Below are positions 1 to 5,862 of a stretch of 8,460 nt of DNA, one piece after another; the first letter of the stretch is position 1; every line of letters begins with the position of its first letter. The stretch is taken from NCBI GenBank assembly GCA_945874115.1, contig CAMCFD010000063.1, forward strand, positions 1-8,460. The letters run 5' to 3'. The notes below the pieces were generated by a model that worked only from the letters and a program-made list of their open reading frames with translations, had not been told where the DNA came from and did no database searches. A program made the translations under genes and the position numbers. The DNA comes from Rickettsia typhi (GTDB taxonomy: Bacteria; Pseudomonadota; Alphaproteobacteria; Rickettsiales; UBA1997).

Positions 1-53
1 TTTCTTTGTTTTTGCGGCCTTGAGAAACAATCTATGCTGCGCAGATGAAATGG

Positions 54-120
54 ATTGCGGATCAAGTCCGCAATGACGAGAAACTGAAATTATGAGTTCT
101 TGTCATTACTGCGAAAGCAG
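54..120. repeat. Compound palindromic intergenic repeat
   Basis: Three nested or adjacent inverted repeats sit here. ATTGCGGA (54-61) pairs perfectly with TCCGCAAT (67-74) around a 5-nt loop. The arms 72-82 and 97-107 pair over 11 positions, with one G-T wobble when read as plus-strand RNA. CTGC-GAAA-GCAG (109-120) is a small GNRA-type hairpin. From memory, phrases such as 'attgcggatcaagtccgcaatgac' style and 'gcgaaagcaggaatct' recur in intergenic repeats of Rickettsiales and other AT-rich alphaproteobacteria, so I read this as a dispersed non-coding palindromic element or two juxtaposed copies. It lies downstream of nuoN and could also affect its transcript end. Copy number cannot be seen from one window. 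Confidence 0.55.
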
Positions 121-195
121 GAATCTAGGCGCATTTCTTATTTTTTACCAACTATTCTCAACTAATTTTATTTCGCGAATCGCTAAAAATTTCCT

Positions 196-220
196 AAAAA
201 TCAAGGATAAATTTAATCCT
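196..220 (-). terminator. Weak terminator-like hairpin at nuoN stop
   Basis: On the minus strand the nuoN stop codon is immediately involved in a hairpin AGGAT-TAAATTT-ATCCT (plus positions 204-220). It is followed after three bases by five Ts (plus A tract 196-200). The stem is only 5 bp and AT-rich, so it is a poor intrinsic terminator by itself. It is the only hairpin plus T-tract close to the gene end. Confidence 0.3.
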
Positions 221-1694
221 AAAACCCGAGCATAGTCGCAATTGCGATCAAGACGTTTTTCAACATTAAGATGAAGAATAAGTTGAAAAGCGCCATTGCG
301 ATTACGACGATTTTCGGATTTATGCGTTCGATAAATTCGATCTGATTTTGTGTTGGCTCGTCGAAATACATAACTTTTACGATTCTTAGATAATAATAAG
401 CGCTGATGACGCTGAATAAAATCGCGATTGTCGAGGTTATGATATAACCCGATTTTATGGCTGCTGAGATTACGTAAAATTTGGCGAAAAAGCCGGCCAA
501 AGGCGGAATTCCCGCAGTTGAAAACATTAGAATTGCGAAAGTTGCCGCCAAAACTGGATTGGTTTTAGAGAGGCCAGAAAGTGAAGAAATCGCGAAAATT
601 TTATCATCATCTTGGTCGTTATCACCTTGTGATTTGCCGTTTTTAAGGCCCAAAAATAATGTTAAAAATCCGAAGTTTCCAACTGACAAGAATGAATAAA
701 TAATCATGTATAAGACGCAAGATTTGATTCCCTCAAGTGACAAAGCTGACAGGCCTAAAACTACGAAACCGATGTGGCCAATTGAGCTGTAAGCCAAGAG
801 GCGCTTGATATTGGTTTGTTTTATGGCGCCAAGACTTCCTACGGTGATTGAGGCGATTGCAACGAAGATCAAGACATTGTTGATTCCGACCCAACCGGTT
901 GTAACGTCGAGAAATATTCTTACAAAAATTAAAGTGGCCGAAAATTTAGCAACCGTAGCAAAAAACGCCGTGATGATTGAGTTTGAGCCTTGATATACGT
1001 CTGGTGTCCACATGTGGAAAGGTGCGGCCGAAATTTTAAAGAACATCGCGATTAAAATTAACACGAAGCCAAGAATCACGGCTGGTGGAATTGGGCTGTT
1101 TAAATAAAGTTTGAACGCGGCGTCGAAATTTGTCGTGCCTGAAAAGCCGTAAAACAATGAAATCCCAAGCAATAACAAGCCAGAAGAAGTTGATCCGAGA
1201 ATGAAATATTTTATGCCACTTTCAGAAGATCGCGGAGATTTTTTGTTGATTGCCGCAAGCAAATAAAGAGGTAAAGATTGCAATTCGAGCGCTAAATAAA
1301 ATGTCATGAAGTCATTTGCTGAAATCAAAAACATGGCGCCGACAGTTGAAATCATTAGAAGAGCGATAACTTCTGAGCTAATTTTATTTTGGTGAGATAT
1401 GAAATTTAGCGATAAAATTATGATGAAAATTAAAAGTGCAATTGAAATAAATTTCACGAGACAGGTGAAGCTGTTTGTATAAAACATTGCGCGATAAAAG
1501 GTTTGCGACATGAAATCGTTTTGCGATATAAAATAAATCGACAAAAAGCAAAAAAGCAAAGCTGTTATGTAGGAAATTCTGAAAAATTCAGGACGATTTT
1601 TGGCAAAAAATATGTCAAGAATAAGCACCAAAAGCGCGCCGGCGAAAAGTGTGATTTCTGGTAAAATTGGATTTATGAAATTCAAAAAAGTCAT
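219..1694 (-). CDS. nuoN: NADH-quinone oxidoreductase subunit N
   Basis: Subunit N of respiratory complex I, one of three Mrp-antiporter-like subunits in the inner-membrane arm that move protons while NADH is oxidised and quinone reduced. The 491-residue product is almost entirely hydrophobic helices, close to the usual 480-490. Functional residues known from E. coli NuoN have clear counterparts: Glu137 (LALELQSLPLYLLAA), Lys220 and His227 (FFKISAAPFHMW), Lys250 (ATVAKFSA) and Lys405 (GIPPLAGFFAKFYV, 396-408). The late YYYLRIVKVMYFDEP block (433-447) is typical. Two local oddities: the usual GAPT-like stretch after PDVY reads QGSNSI (235-240), and a hydrophilic, Asp-rich loop (about 351-366, GDNDQDDD) precedes the SLSGLSK motif. 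ATG is the start because the protein begins like the family (INPILPEITLF). No Shine-Dalgarno sequence is visible. It follows nuoM by 27 bp and is probably cotranscribed. Confidence 0.97.
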   Translation of the reverse strand: MTFLNFINPILPEITLFAGALLVLILDIFFAKNRPEFFRISYITALLFCFLSIYFISQNDFMSQTFYRAMFYTNSFTCLVKFISIALLIFIIILSLNFISHQNKISSEVIALLMISTVGAMFLISANDFMTFYLALELQSLPLYLLAAINKKSPRSSESGIKYFILGSTSSGLLLLGISLFYGFSGTTNFDAAFKLYLNSPIPPAVILGFVLILIAMFFKISAAPFHMWTPDVYQGSNSIITAFFATVAKFSATLIFVRIFLDVTTGWVGINNVLIFVAIASITVGSLGAIKQTNIKRLLAYSSIGHIGFVVLGLSALSLEGIKSCVLYMIIYSFLSVGNFGFLTLFLGLKNGKSQGDNDQDDDKIFAISSLSGLSKTNPVLAATFAILMFSTAGIPPLAGFFAKFYVISAAIKSGYIITSTIAILFSVISAYYYLRIVKVMYFDEPTQNQIEFIERINPKIVVIAMALFNLFFILMLKNVLIAIATMLGF

Positions 1695-1721
1695 TTTATT
1701 ATTTTTTATTATTTGGCAAAA

Positions 1722-3188
1722 TTAAAACAAGCTAACAATAATTTCAATTGGTTTAGCGAAATAGCTAAGTAAAATATTTGGCAATAATCCAAATAAAATT
1801 ACTAAAAAGGCCATAATTGCAAGTGAGATGAACTCAATTTTGTTTAAATCGCCCATTTTTGTGACTTCTTGGTTGGTTATTTCTCCAAAAATCGTTCTTT
1901 TATAAAGCCATAGCATGTAGCAAGCGCCTAAAATTACGCCAAAAGTTGCTAAAATTGCGGTGATTTGGCTTGATTTGAATGTTCCGACAATTGCCAGAAA
2001 TTCGCCGACGAAGCCGCTTGTACCGGGAAGTCCGACCGAGGCCATTGTGAAAATCATGGCAAGAAATGCGAAGTTTGGCATTCTGTTTGCGATTCCGCCC
2101 ATTTTGGCGATTTCTTTGGTGTGAAGGCGGTCATAAATTACGCCAACGCAGATGAACAAGGCCGCAGAGACAAGTCCGTGGCTGATCATTTGCATTACGG
2201 CGCCATCAAGGCCTTGCTGTGTGAAACTGAAAATGCCCATTGTAACGAAGCCCATGTGAGCGACTGAAGAATAGGCGATCATTTTCTTCATATCTTCTTG
2301 CATTAGCGCAACCAAAGACGCGTAAATTATGGCGATGATTGATAATGTAAAAACTAAATTGGCGAAATAAATGTTGGCGAGTGGGAAAAACGGCAATGAA
2401 AATCTGATCATCGCATAAGCGCCGAGTTTTATTAAAATTCCCGCTAAAATGACAGAACCCGCGGTTGGAGCTTGAACGTGAGCGTCAGGAAGCCAAGTGT
2501 GAACCGGAAACATCGGAACTTTAATGGCAAATGACACAAAAAATGCCACCCACAACCATTTTTGCGTCGACATTGGCAAGCTTGGCAAGACGTTTTTCAA
2601 GACGTAAATATCGGTTGATCCAACATTAACATATATATAGATTATCGCGACTAAAAATAAAACCGAGCCAAAAAGCGTGTATAAAAAGAATTTGTAAGAC
2701 GCATAAATTCGCTCTTTGCCGCCCCAAATGCCGATAATTAAGAACATCGGAATCAACATTGCTTCGAAGAAAATGTAGAATAATAACAAGTCGATTGCAC
2801 AAAACGAGCCGATCACGAAACCTTCAAGCAACAAGAAACAAATCACGAATTCTTTAACGCGCGTTTTCACTGAATCAATGCTTATTGCTAAGCAAATTGG
2901 CGTTAAAAAAGTGGTTAGAATTATCATTAGAATTGAAATTCCGTCAATTCCTAAATAATATTTGAAGCTTTGATTTTGTAGGATTCGTGCGATTTCAACA
3001 AATTGAAAATGAGGATTGTTTTTATTGAACGAAAATAATAATGTGAGTGATAAAACAAATGTAATTGCACTTATTACAAGGCCAAAATAATAGATTTTTT
3101 TGACATTGGCGATTCGCGTGAATGCCAAAAGAACCGCGCAAATGATTGGAAAAAACGTCAACGTCGATAATATTGGGAAAGTCTGCAT
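1722..3188 (-). CDS. nuoM: NADH-quinone oxidoreductase subunit M
   Basis: Subunit M of complex I, a proton-translocating antiporter-like membrane subunit between NuoL and NuoN. At 488 residues it is of normal length. The hallmark block runs from about 223 to 262: Lys223 (AIKVPMFPVHTWLPDAHVQAP), His230, then the glycine-rich helix with Lys254 (GILIKLGAYAMIRF). Glu142 (FFEAMLIPMFLIIG) and Glu396 (SGFVGEFL) match the essential Glu144 and the TM12 glutamate of E. coli NuoM; the TM12 glutamate distinguishes NuoM from NuoN, which has lysine there. KKMIAYSSVAHMGF (301-314) and the MISHGLVSAALF helix (334-345) are also standard. The start is the ATG giving MQTFPILSTLTFFP; there is no Shine-Dalgarno. 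It is the first gene of a minus-strand unit with nuoN. nuoL is not immediately upstream; the next gene, zapE, points the other way. Confidence 0.98.
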   Translation of the reverse strand: MQTFPILSTLTFFPIICAVLLAFTRIANVKKIYYFGLVISAITFVLSLTLLFSFNKNNPHFQFVEIARILQNQSFKYYLGIDGISILMIILTTFLTPICLAISIDSVKTRVKEFVICFLLLEGFVIGSFCAIDLLLFYIFFEAMLIPMFLIIGIWGGKERIYASYKFFLYTLFGSVLFLVAIIYIYVNVGSTDIYVLKNVLPSLPMSTQKWLWVAFFVSFAIKVPMFPVHTWLPDAHVQAPTAGSVILAGILIKLGAYAMIRFSLPFFPLANIYFANLVFTLSIIAIIYASLVALMQEDMKKMIAYSSVAHMGFVTMGIFSFTQQGLDGAVMQMISHGLVSAALFICVGVIYDRLHTKEIAKMGGIANRMPNFAFLAMIFTMASVGLPGTSGFVGEFLAIVGTFKSSQITAILATFGVILGACYMLWLYKRTIFGEITNQEVTKMGDLNKIEFISLAIMAFLVILFGLLPNILLSYFAKPIEIIVSLF

Positions 3189-3195
3189 TTATCTA

Positions 3196-3223
3196 TTGAA
3201 ATTCGTTAATAAATATCTATAAT
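3196..3223 (+). promoter_or_regulatory. Candidate zapE sigma70-type promoter
   Basis: TTGAAA (3196-3201) and a perfect TATAAT (3218-3223) are separated by 16 bp. This predicts a transcript start near 3230, giving a leader of about 54 nt before the zapE GTG. The match is good, but such hexamers arise easily in AT-rich DNA. It points directly into the candidate nuoM promoter. Confidence 0.5.
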
Positions 3224-3243
3224 ATCAAATATGTTGGATATTT
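3211..3243. repeat. Inverted repeat in nuoM/zapE intergenic region
   Basis: AAATATC (3211-3217) is the exact reverse complement of GATATTT (3237-3243). A second AATATC (3221-3226) can alternatively pair with the same right arm. The repeat spans the -10 elements of both candidate promoters, so it could be an operator or a transcript hairpin. It is pure AT apart from one pair per arm, so chance is a real alternative. Confidence 0.3.
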
Positions 3244-3267
3244 TACTAAAAAAAATAGATTTTGCAA
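3240..3267 (-). promoter_or_regulatory. Candidate nuoM-nuoN promoter
   Basis: Read on the minus strand, TTGCAA (3267-3262) and TAAAAT (3245-3240) are 16 bp apart. The predicted start lies near 3233 and the leader before nuoM would be about 45 nt. nuoM has no co-directional gene upstream within the window, so a promoter must lie in or beyond this 95-bp gap. This is the best match I see. Confidence 0.4.
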
Positions 3268-3283
3268 TTATTAATTTTAAAAA

Positions 3284-4354
3284 GTGCATAAAATTAAATT
3301 AGACGCAACTCAAAGCCAAATTTGGCAAAGACTCGAAAGCTTGGCTGATAATATTCAAAATCAACAATCAAGTGGATTTTTTGCCAAAATTCTAGGAAAG
3401 AAGCATAAAACTCAACCGAAAAGTCTTTATTTATACAGCAAACCGGGTCGCGGAAAAACTTTGTTGATGCAAAAATTTTACGATAAATTACAAAAAACGC
3501 CGAAGGTTTATTTTCACTTCAACAGTTTTATGCGCGAAATTCATGAATCTTTGCGAGATATTCGCGCCGAAGAAAAGCAATATAAAGATGAATTAATTGA
3601 GGCGACAAAAAGGATTATTCAAGATAAAAAAGTTTTGTGTTTTGACGAATTTCAAGTTCACGACATTGCGGACTCCATGATTTTGGGGCGAATTTTCTCT
3701 TATTTATTTTCGCAAAATGTGATAGTTATTTTAACCTCGAATTCAAAGCCGCAAGATTTATATAAAAACGGTTTGCAGCGCGAAATATTTCTCGAATTCG
3801 TCGATAACACTTTGCTTAAAAACATTGACTTAATCAAGTTTGACGACGATATTGATTATCGGATGCAATATAAAAAAAATCTCGCAAAAAGATATTTTGT
3901 TTTGAACGAAAAAAACAGAACAGAAGTAAATGAAATTATTGAAAACTTAACCAAATCTAAAGCTTTAAAACCAAGAACCATAAAGGTTTGGGGGCGCGAT
4001 GTTATAATTAAAAAAACCTACGAAAATATCGCAGTAATTGATTTTGCGGAAATTTGCAAAGTTGATTTTGGCGCGGCTGATTATCGAGAAATTTGCCAAG
4101 AATTTTCATTGATTTTCTTATTGAAATTGCCTATTTTAACTTCGCAAGATCGAAACGAAGCGCGGCGTTTTATGCTTTTTATCGACGAAATTTATGAAAA
4201 TAAAACCGCGTTGATAATTTTGGCGAAAGCAAAAATCGACAAAATTTTCGAAGATGAAAAAGACAAAATTTTTCACGCACGAACAATTTCTCGATTAAAT
4301 GAAATAAAATCAGATTTTTATTGGCAAAACGCCAAATTTAATTTATTAACCTAA
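3284..4354 (+). CDS. zapE: Cell division protein ZapE / AFG1-like ATPase
   Basis: AFG1/ZapE-family P-loop ATPase of the AAA+ type, cytoplasmic and peripherally membrane-associated. E. coli ZapE acts at the Z-ring; mitochondrial AFG1/LACE1 assists turnover of respiratory-chain subunits. The 356 residues compare with 375 in E. coli. In order: a short N-terminus with LDATQSQIWQRL (6-17), Walker A region SKPGRGKT (52-59), HFNSFMREIH (78-87), Walker B CFDEFQVHDIADSMILGR (119-136), sensor-1 TSN followed by KPQDLYKNGLQREIFL (151-170), and a C-terminal domain with ADYREIC (265-271), EARRFMLFIDEIY (292-304) and ARTISRL (332-338). The first P-loop glycine, normally present in the family's GxVGRGKT, is Ser52; Lys58 and Thr59 are kept. 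The start is GTG: an in-frame TAA lies two codons upstream and the next Met is residue 62, inside the ATPase core. No Shine-Dalgarno is visible. The small membrane protein gene follows after 10 bp. Confidence 0.95.
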   Translation: MHKIKLDATQSQIWQRLESLADNIQNQQSSGFFAKILGKKHKTQPKSLYLYSKPGRGKTLLMQKFYDKLQKTPKVYFHFNSFMREIHESLRDIRAEEKQYKDELIEATKRIIQDKKVLCFDEFQVHDIADSMILGRIFSYLFSQNVIVILTSNSKPQDLYKNGLQREIFLEFVDNTLLKNIDLIKFDDDIDYRMQYKKNLAKRYFVLNEKNRTEVNEIIENLTKSKALKPRTIKVWGRDVIIKKTYENIAVIDFAEICKVDFGAADYREICQEFSLIFLLKLPILTSQDRNEARRFMLFIDEIYENKTALIILAKAKIDKIFEDEKDKIFHARTISRLNEIKSDFYWQNAKFNLLT

Positions 4355-4364
4355 ATTTACGAAA

Positions 4365-4634
4365 ATGATCAAAATTTTACTAAAAATTTGGCCAGCATTA
4401 TTGATAATCGCGCTTTATTGTTTATGGGTTTTGCTTATTAGAAAAAAATTAGTTAAAAAATCGAAAAACGACAATATTGTTGAAGGTGAATATAAAATCG
4501 TCGAAAATGAGCAAAAAAACCAAGAATCGTCAAAAATTTCACCATTTTCTCTTGAAAATCGCACTTTTATCATGATTTTATATATTTCTCTGATGTTAAT
4601 CATTTTCAGTCTTATTTTTACCGCCTTTCATTAG
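4365..4634 (+). CDS. Small two-helix membrane protein, unknown function
   Basis: I do not recognise this 89-residue protein. It has two predicted membrane helices: about 4-25 (ILLKIWPALLIIALYCLWVLLI) and 67-88. A hydrophilic 40-residue linker lies between them; it starts very basic (RKKLVKKSK, 26-34) and becomes acidic and Asn/Gln-rich (VEGEYKIVENEQ, 39-50). The positive-inside rule would place the linker in the cytoplasm and both ends outside. It is probably real: it follows zapE by only 10 bp in the same direction, begins with ATG, fills the space up to a good terminator, and its hydrophobic-polar-hydrophobic pattern is coherent. The tight spacing implies cotranscription with zapE, so a membrane partner or substrate role for that ATPase is conceivable but unproven. 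No Shine-Dalgarno is evident. Confidence 0.8.
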   Translation: MIKILLKIWPALLIIALYCLWVLLIRKKLVKKSKNDNIVEGEYKIVENEQKNQESSKISPFSLENRTFIMILYISLMLIIFSLIFTAFH

Positions 4635-4647
4635 CTTGTAAAGTCTT

Positions 4648-4673
4648 GCAAAACGAGGCTTTGCCCGATTTTT
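4648..4673 (+). terminator. Intrinsic terminator after zapE unit
   Basis: CG-A-GGC (4654-4659) pairs with GCC-CG (4663-4667) around a TTT loop with one bulged A. It is preceded by AAAA (4650-4653) and followed by TTTTT (4669-4673), which can extend the stem. It sits 14 nt after the small membrane protein stop and before the rpsB promoter, exactly where the zapE transcript should end. Confidence 0.7.
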
Positions 4674-4703
4674 ATAGGCAATAATTAATCGCATTAATTT
4701 CGC

Positions 4704-4732
4704 TTGATTTTTATAAACAAATGTTTTAAAAT
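4704..4732 (+). promoter_or_regulatory. Candidate rpsB-tsf promoter
   Basis: TTGATT (4704-4709), a 17-bp spacer and TAAAAT (4727-4732) form a good sigma70-type promoter just after the upstream terminator. The predicted start is near 4740, leaving a leader of about 130 nt before rpsB. A poorer alternative begins at TTGACG (4785-4790) but lacks a convincing -10. Confidence 0.55.
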
Positions 4733-4739
4733 CTAGGCA

Positions 4740-4870
4740 CAAACATTATAAGCGCAAGCCAAAGTGTTTTTTATTGCCACAATGTTGACGCTTTTGGTGT
4801 CTTGATTTTATTGATTTAATCTCAAGATTTTTGTCGATATTGGTAACTAACCAAATTAAATTAAAATAAC
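4740..4870 (+). promoter_or_regulatory. Structured rpsB 5' leader, candidate S2 control element
   Basis: The predicted leader can fold into several stem-loops. CCAAAG (4759-4764) pairs with CTTTTGG (4791-4797) with a bulge and encloses ATTG-CCA-CAAT (4773-4783). TCTTGA (4800-4805) pairs with TCAAGA (4822-4827) and is followed by five Ts (4828-4832), an attenuator-like arrangement. TTGGT-AACTA-ACCAA (4840-4854) is a perfect short hairpin ending 16 nt before the ATG. There is no Shine-Dalgarno between it and the start. In E. coli the rpsB leader binds S2 and represses rpsB-tsf. A comparable role here is inference from position and foldability, not from a recognised sequence motif. Confidence 0.35.
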
Positions 4871-5794
4871 ATGTCAAACTTAATACCTAAATTTACTATC
4901 AAACAGCTTTTGGAAGCTGGCGTTCACTTCGGTCACAAATCAATGCGTCGTAACCCGAAAATGGCAAAATATGTTCACTCAAACCGCAATGGTTTAAGCA
5001 TAATTGACCTTAACAAATCGGCGAAAATGTTGCACCAAGCGTTGATTGTTACTCACCAAATTGCCAGAAATAACGGTAGAATTTTGTTCGTTGGAACAAA
5101 AAAACAAGCTTCTCCGATCGTTGCTGAAATGGCAAAAAGATGCGGACAATATTACGTTAACTTCAGATGGCTTGGCGGTATGTTAACTAACTTCAAGACT
5201 GTTTCGCAATCAATCAAAACTTTGCGTAAAGTTGAAGAACAGCTTGCTAATCAAGACGTTGATCTTAACAAAAAAGAAAAATTGGTTCTTGAAAGAAAAA
5301 GATTGAAACTTGAACAGGCTCTAGGTGGAATCAAAAATATGGGTGGATATCCTGATTTGATTTTCGTAATCGACATCAATAAAGAAGACATCGCGATTTT
5401 GGAAGCTAAAAAATTGAATGTTCCGATCATGGCGATTGTTGATACGAATTGCGATCCTGATGGCATTAAATATGTTATCCCTGGAAACGATGATTCTTCT
5501 AAGGCGATCAGACTTTATTGCTCACTAGTTTCTGATGCAATTATTTCAGGAATTCGCGAAAACATGGCTGCTTCTGGCGTTGACGTAAGCAAGTTTGATG
5601 CGAGCCAAATTCAACAAACTGTAAAAGTTGAAGAAGAAAAAGTTAGACCTGCGAAATTTGAGCGCAAAGAAGAAAGAACAGAAAAACATCATGACACCAC
5701 GAAAAAAGTGATTGTTGATGAGAAAAAATATGACGAAAAAAAATCACCGGCAAAGCCAAAAGCTAAGGCTCCTGCGGCGAAAAGCAAAAAATAG
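4871..5794 (+). CDS. rpsB: 30S ribosomal protein S2
   Basis: Small-subunit ribosomal protein S2, which binds late to the 30S body near S1 and is needed for initiation. The conserved core covers about residues 1-235: FTIKQLLEAGVHFGH (8-22), RNPKMAKY (27-34), FVGTKKQA (73-80), NFRWLGGMLTNFKT (97-110), the family coiled-coil region (about 112-150), and PDLIFVIDINKE to VDTNCDPDGIKYVIPGNDD (161-207). Total length is 307 against 241 in E. coli. The excess is a C-terminal tail (about 245-307), first Glu/Lys-rich and then KSPAKPKAKAPAAKSKK, very basic and probably disordered; such tails are common in alphaproteobacterial S2. The ATG gives the standard N-terminus; no Shine-Dalgarno is visible. Codons such as AAC, TTC, CAC and CGT are used more than in zapE, as expected for a highly expressed gene. 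tsf follows after 68 bp. Confidence 0.98.
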   Translation: MSNLIPKFTIKQLLEAGVHFGHKSMRRNPKMAKYVHSNRNGLSIIDLNKSAKMLHQALIVTHQIARNNGRILFVGTKKQASPIVAEMAKRCGQYYVNFRWLGGMLTNFKTVSQSIKTLRKVEEQLANQDVDLNKKEKLVLERKRLKLEQALGGIKNMGGYPDLIFVIDINKEDIAILEAKKLNVPIMAIVDTNCDPDGIKYVIPGNDDSSKAIRLYCSLVSDAIISGIRENMAASGVDVSKFDASQIQQTVKVEEEKVRPAKFERKEERTEKHHDTTKKVIVDEKKYDEKKSPAKPKAKAPAAKSKK

Positions 5795-5804
5795 ATTCAC
5801 CTCC

Positions 5805-5834
5805 TAAAGAGCCTTTGATAATAAAGGCTCTTTA
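5805..5834 (+). terminator. rpsB-tsf intergenic hairpin, partial terminator/attenuator
   Basis: TAAAGAGCCTTT (5805-5816) and AAAGGCTCTTTA (5823-5834) form a perfect 12-bp stem with a 6-nt GATAAT loop. It begins 10 nt after the rpsB stop. The T-rich part lies inside the stem (CTCTTTA) and no free T-tract follows, so partial termination, RNA processing or 3' end protection are all possible. E. coli also has an attenuating terminator between rpsB and tsf. The symmetric structure would act similarly on either strand. Confidence 0.7.
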
Positions 5835-5853
5835 AGTCTCAATAATTAAAAAT

Positions 5854-5860
5854 AAGGAAA
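5854..5860 (+). promoter_or_regulatory. tsf ribosome binding site
   Basis: AAGGAAA lies just before the tsf ATG, with the AGGA core four bases upstream. It is the only recognisable Shine-Dalgarno among the eight genes. It supports the ATG at 5863 and independent loading of ribosomes on tsf after the intergenic hairpin. Confidence 0.6.
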
Positions 5861-5862
5861 TT

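Noticed and set aside
1..218. tRNA or other structured RNA gene in the left-edge intergenic region
   Set aside because: No cloverleaf or T-arm consensus is present; the inverted repeats are better explained as a palindromic repeat element.
481..993. Plus-strand open frames of 72 and 62 codons inside nuoN
   Set aside because: They are antisense to a clearly conserved gene, lack ribosome sites, and their translations show no recognisable family.
4415..4603. Minus-strand 62-codon frame inside the small membrane protein gene
   Set aside because: The plus-strand frame is better: it has operon spacing to zapE, two coherent helices and a terminator just after its stop.
4365..4634. Assignment of the small membrane protein to a named alphaproteobacterial DUF such as DUF6111
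   Set aside because: The first helix looks similar in style, but the order of helices and polar motif differs from what I remember, so I left it unassigned.
5790..5805. Perfect minus-strand Shine-Dalgarno AGGAGGTGA
   Set aside because: No ATG or conserved reading frame follows at suitable spacing on the minus strand; only rpsB antisense lies there.
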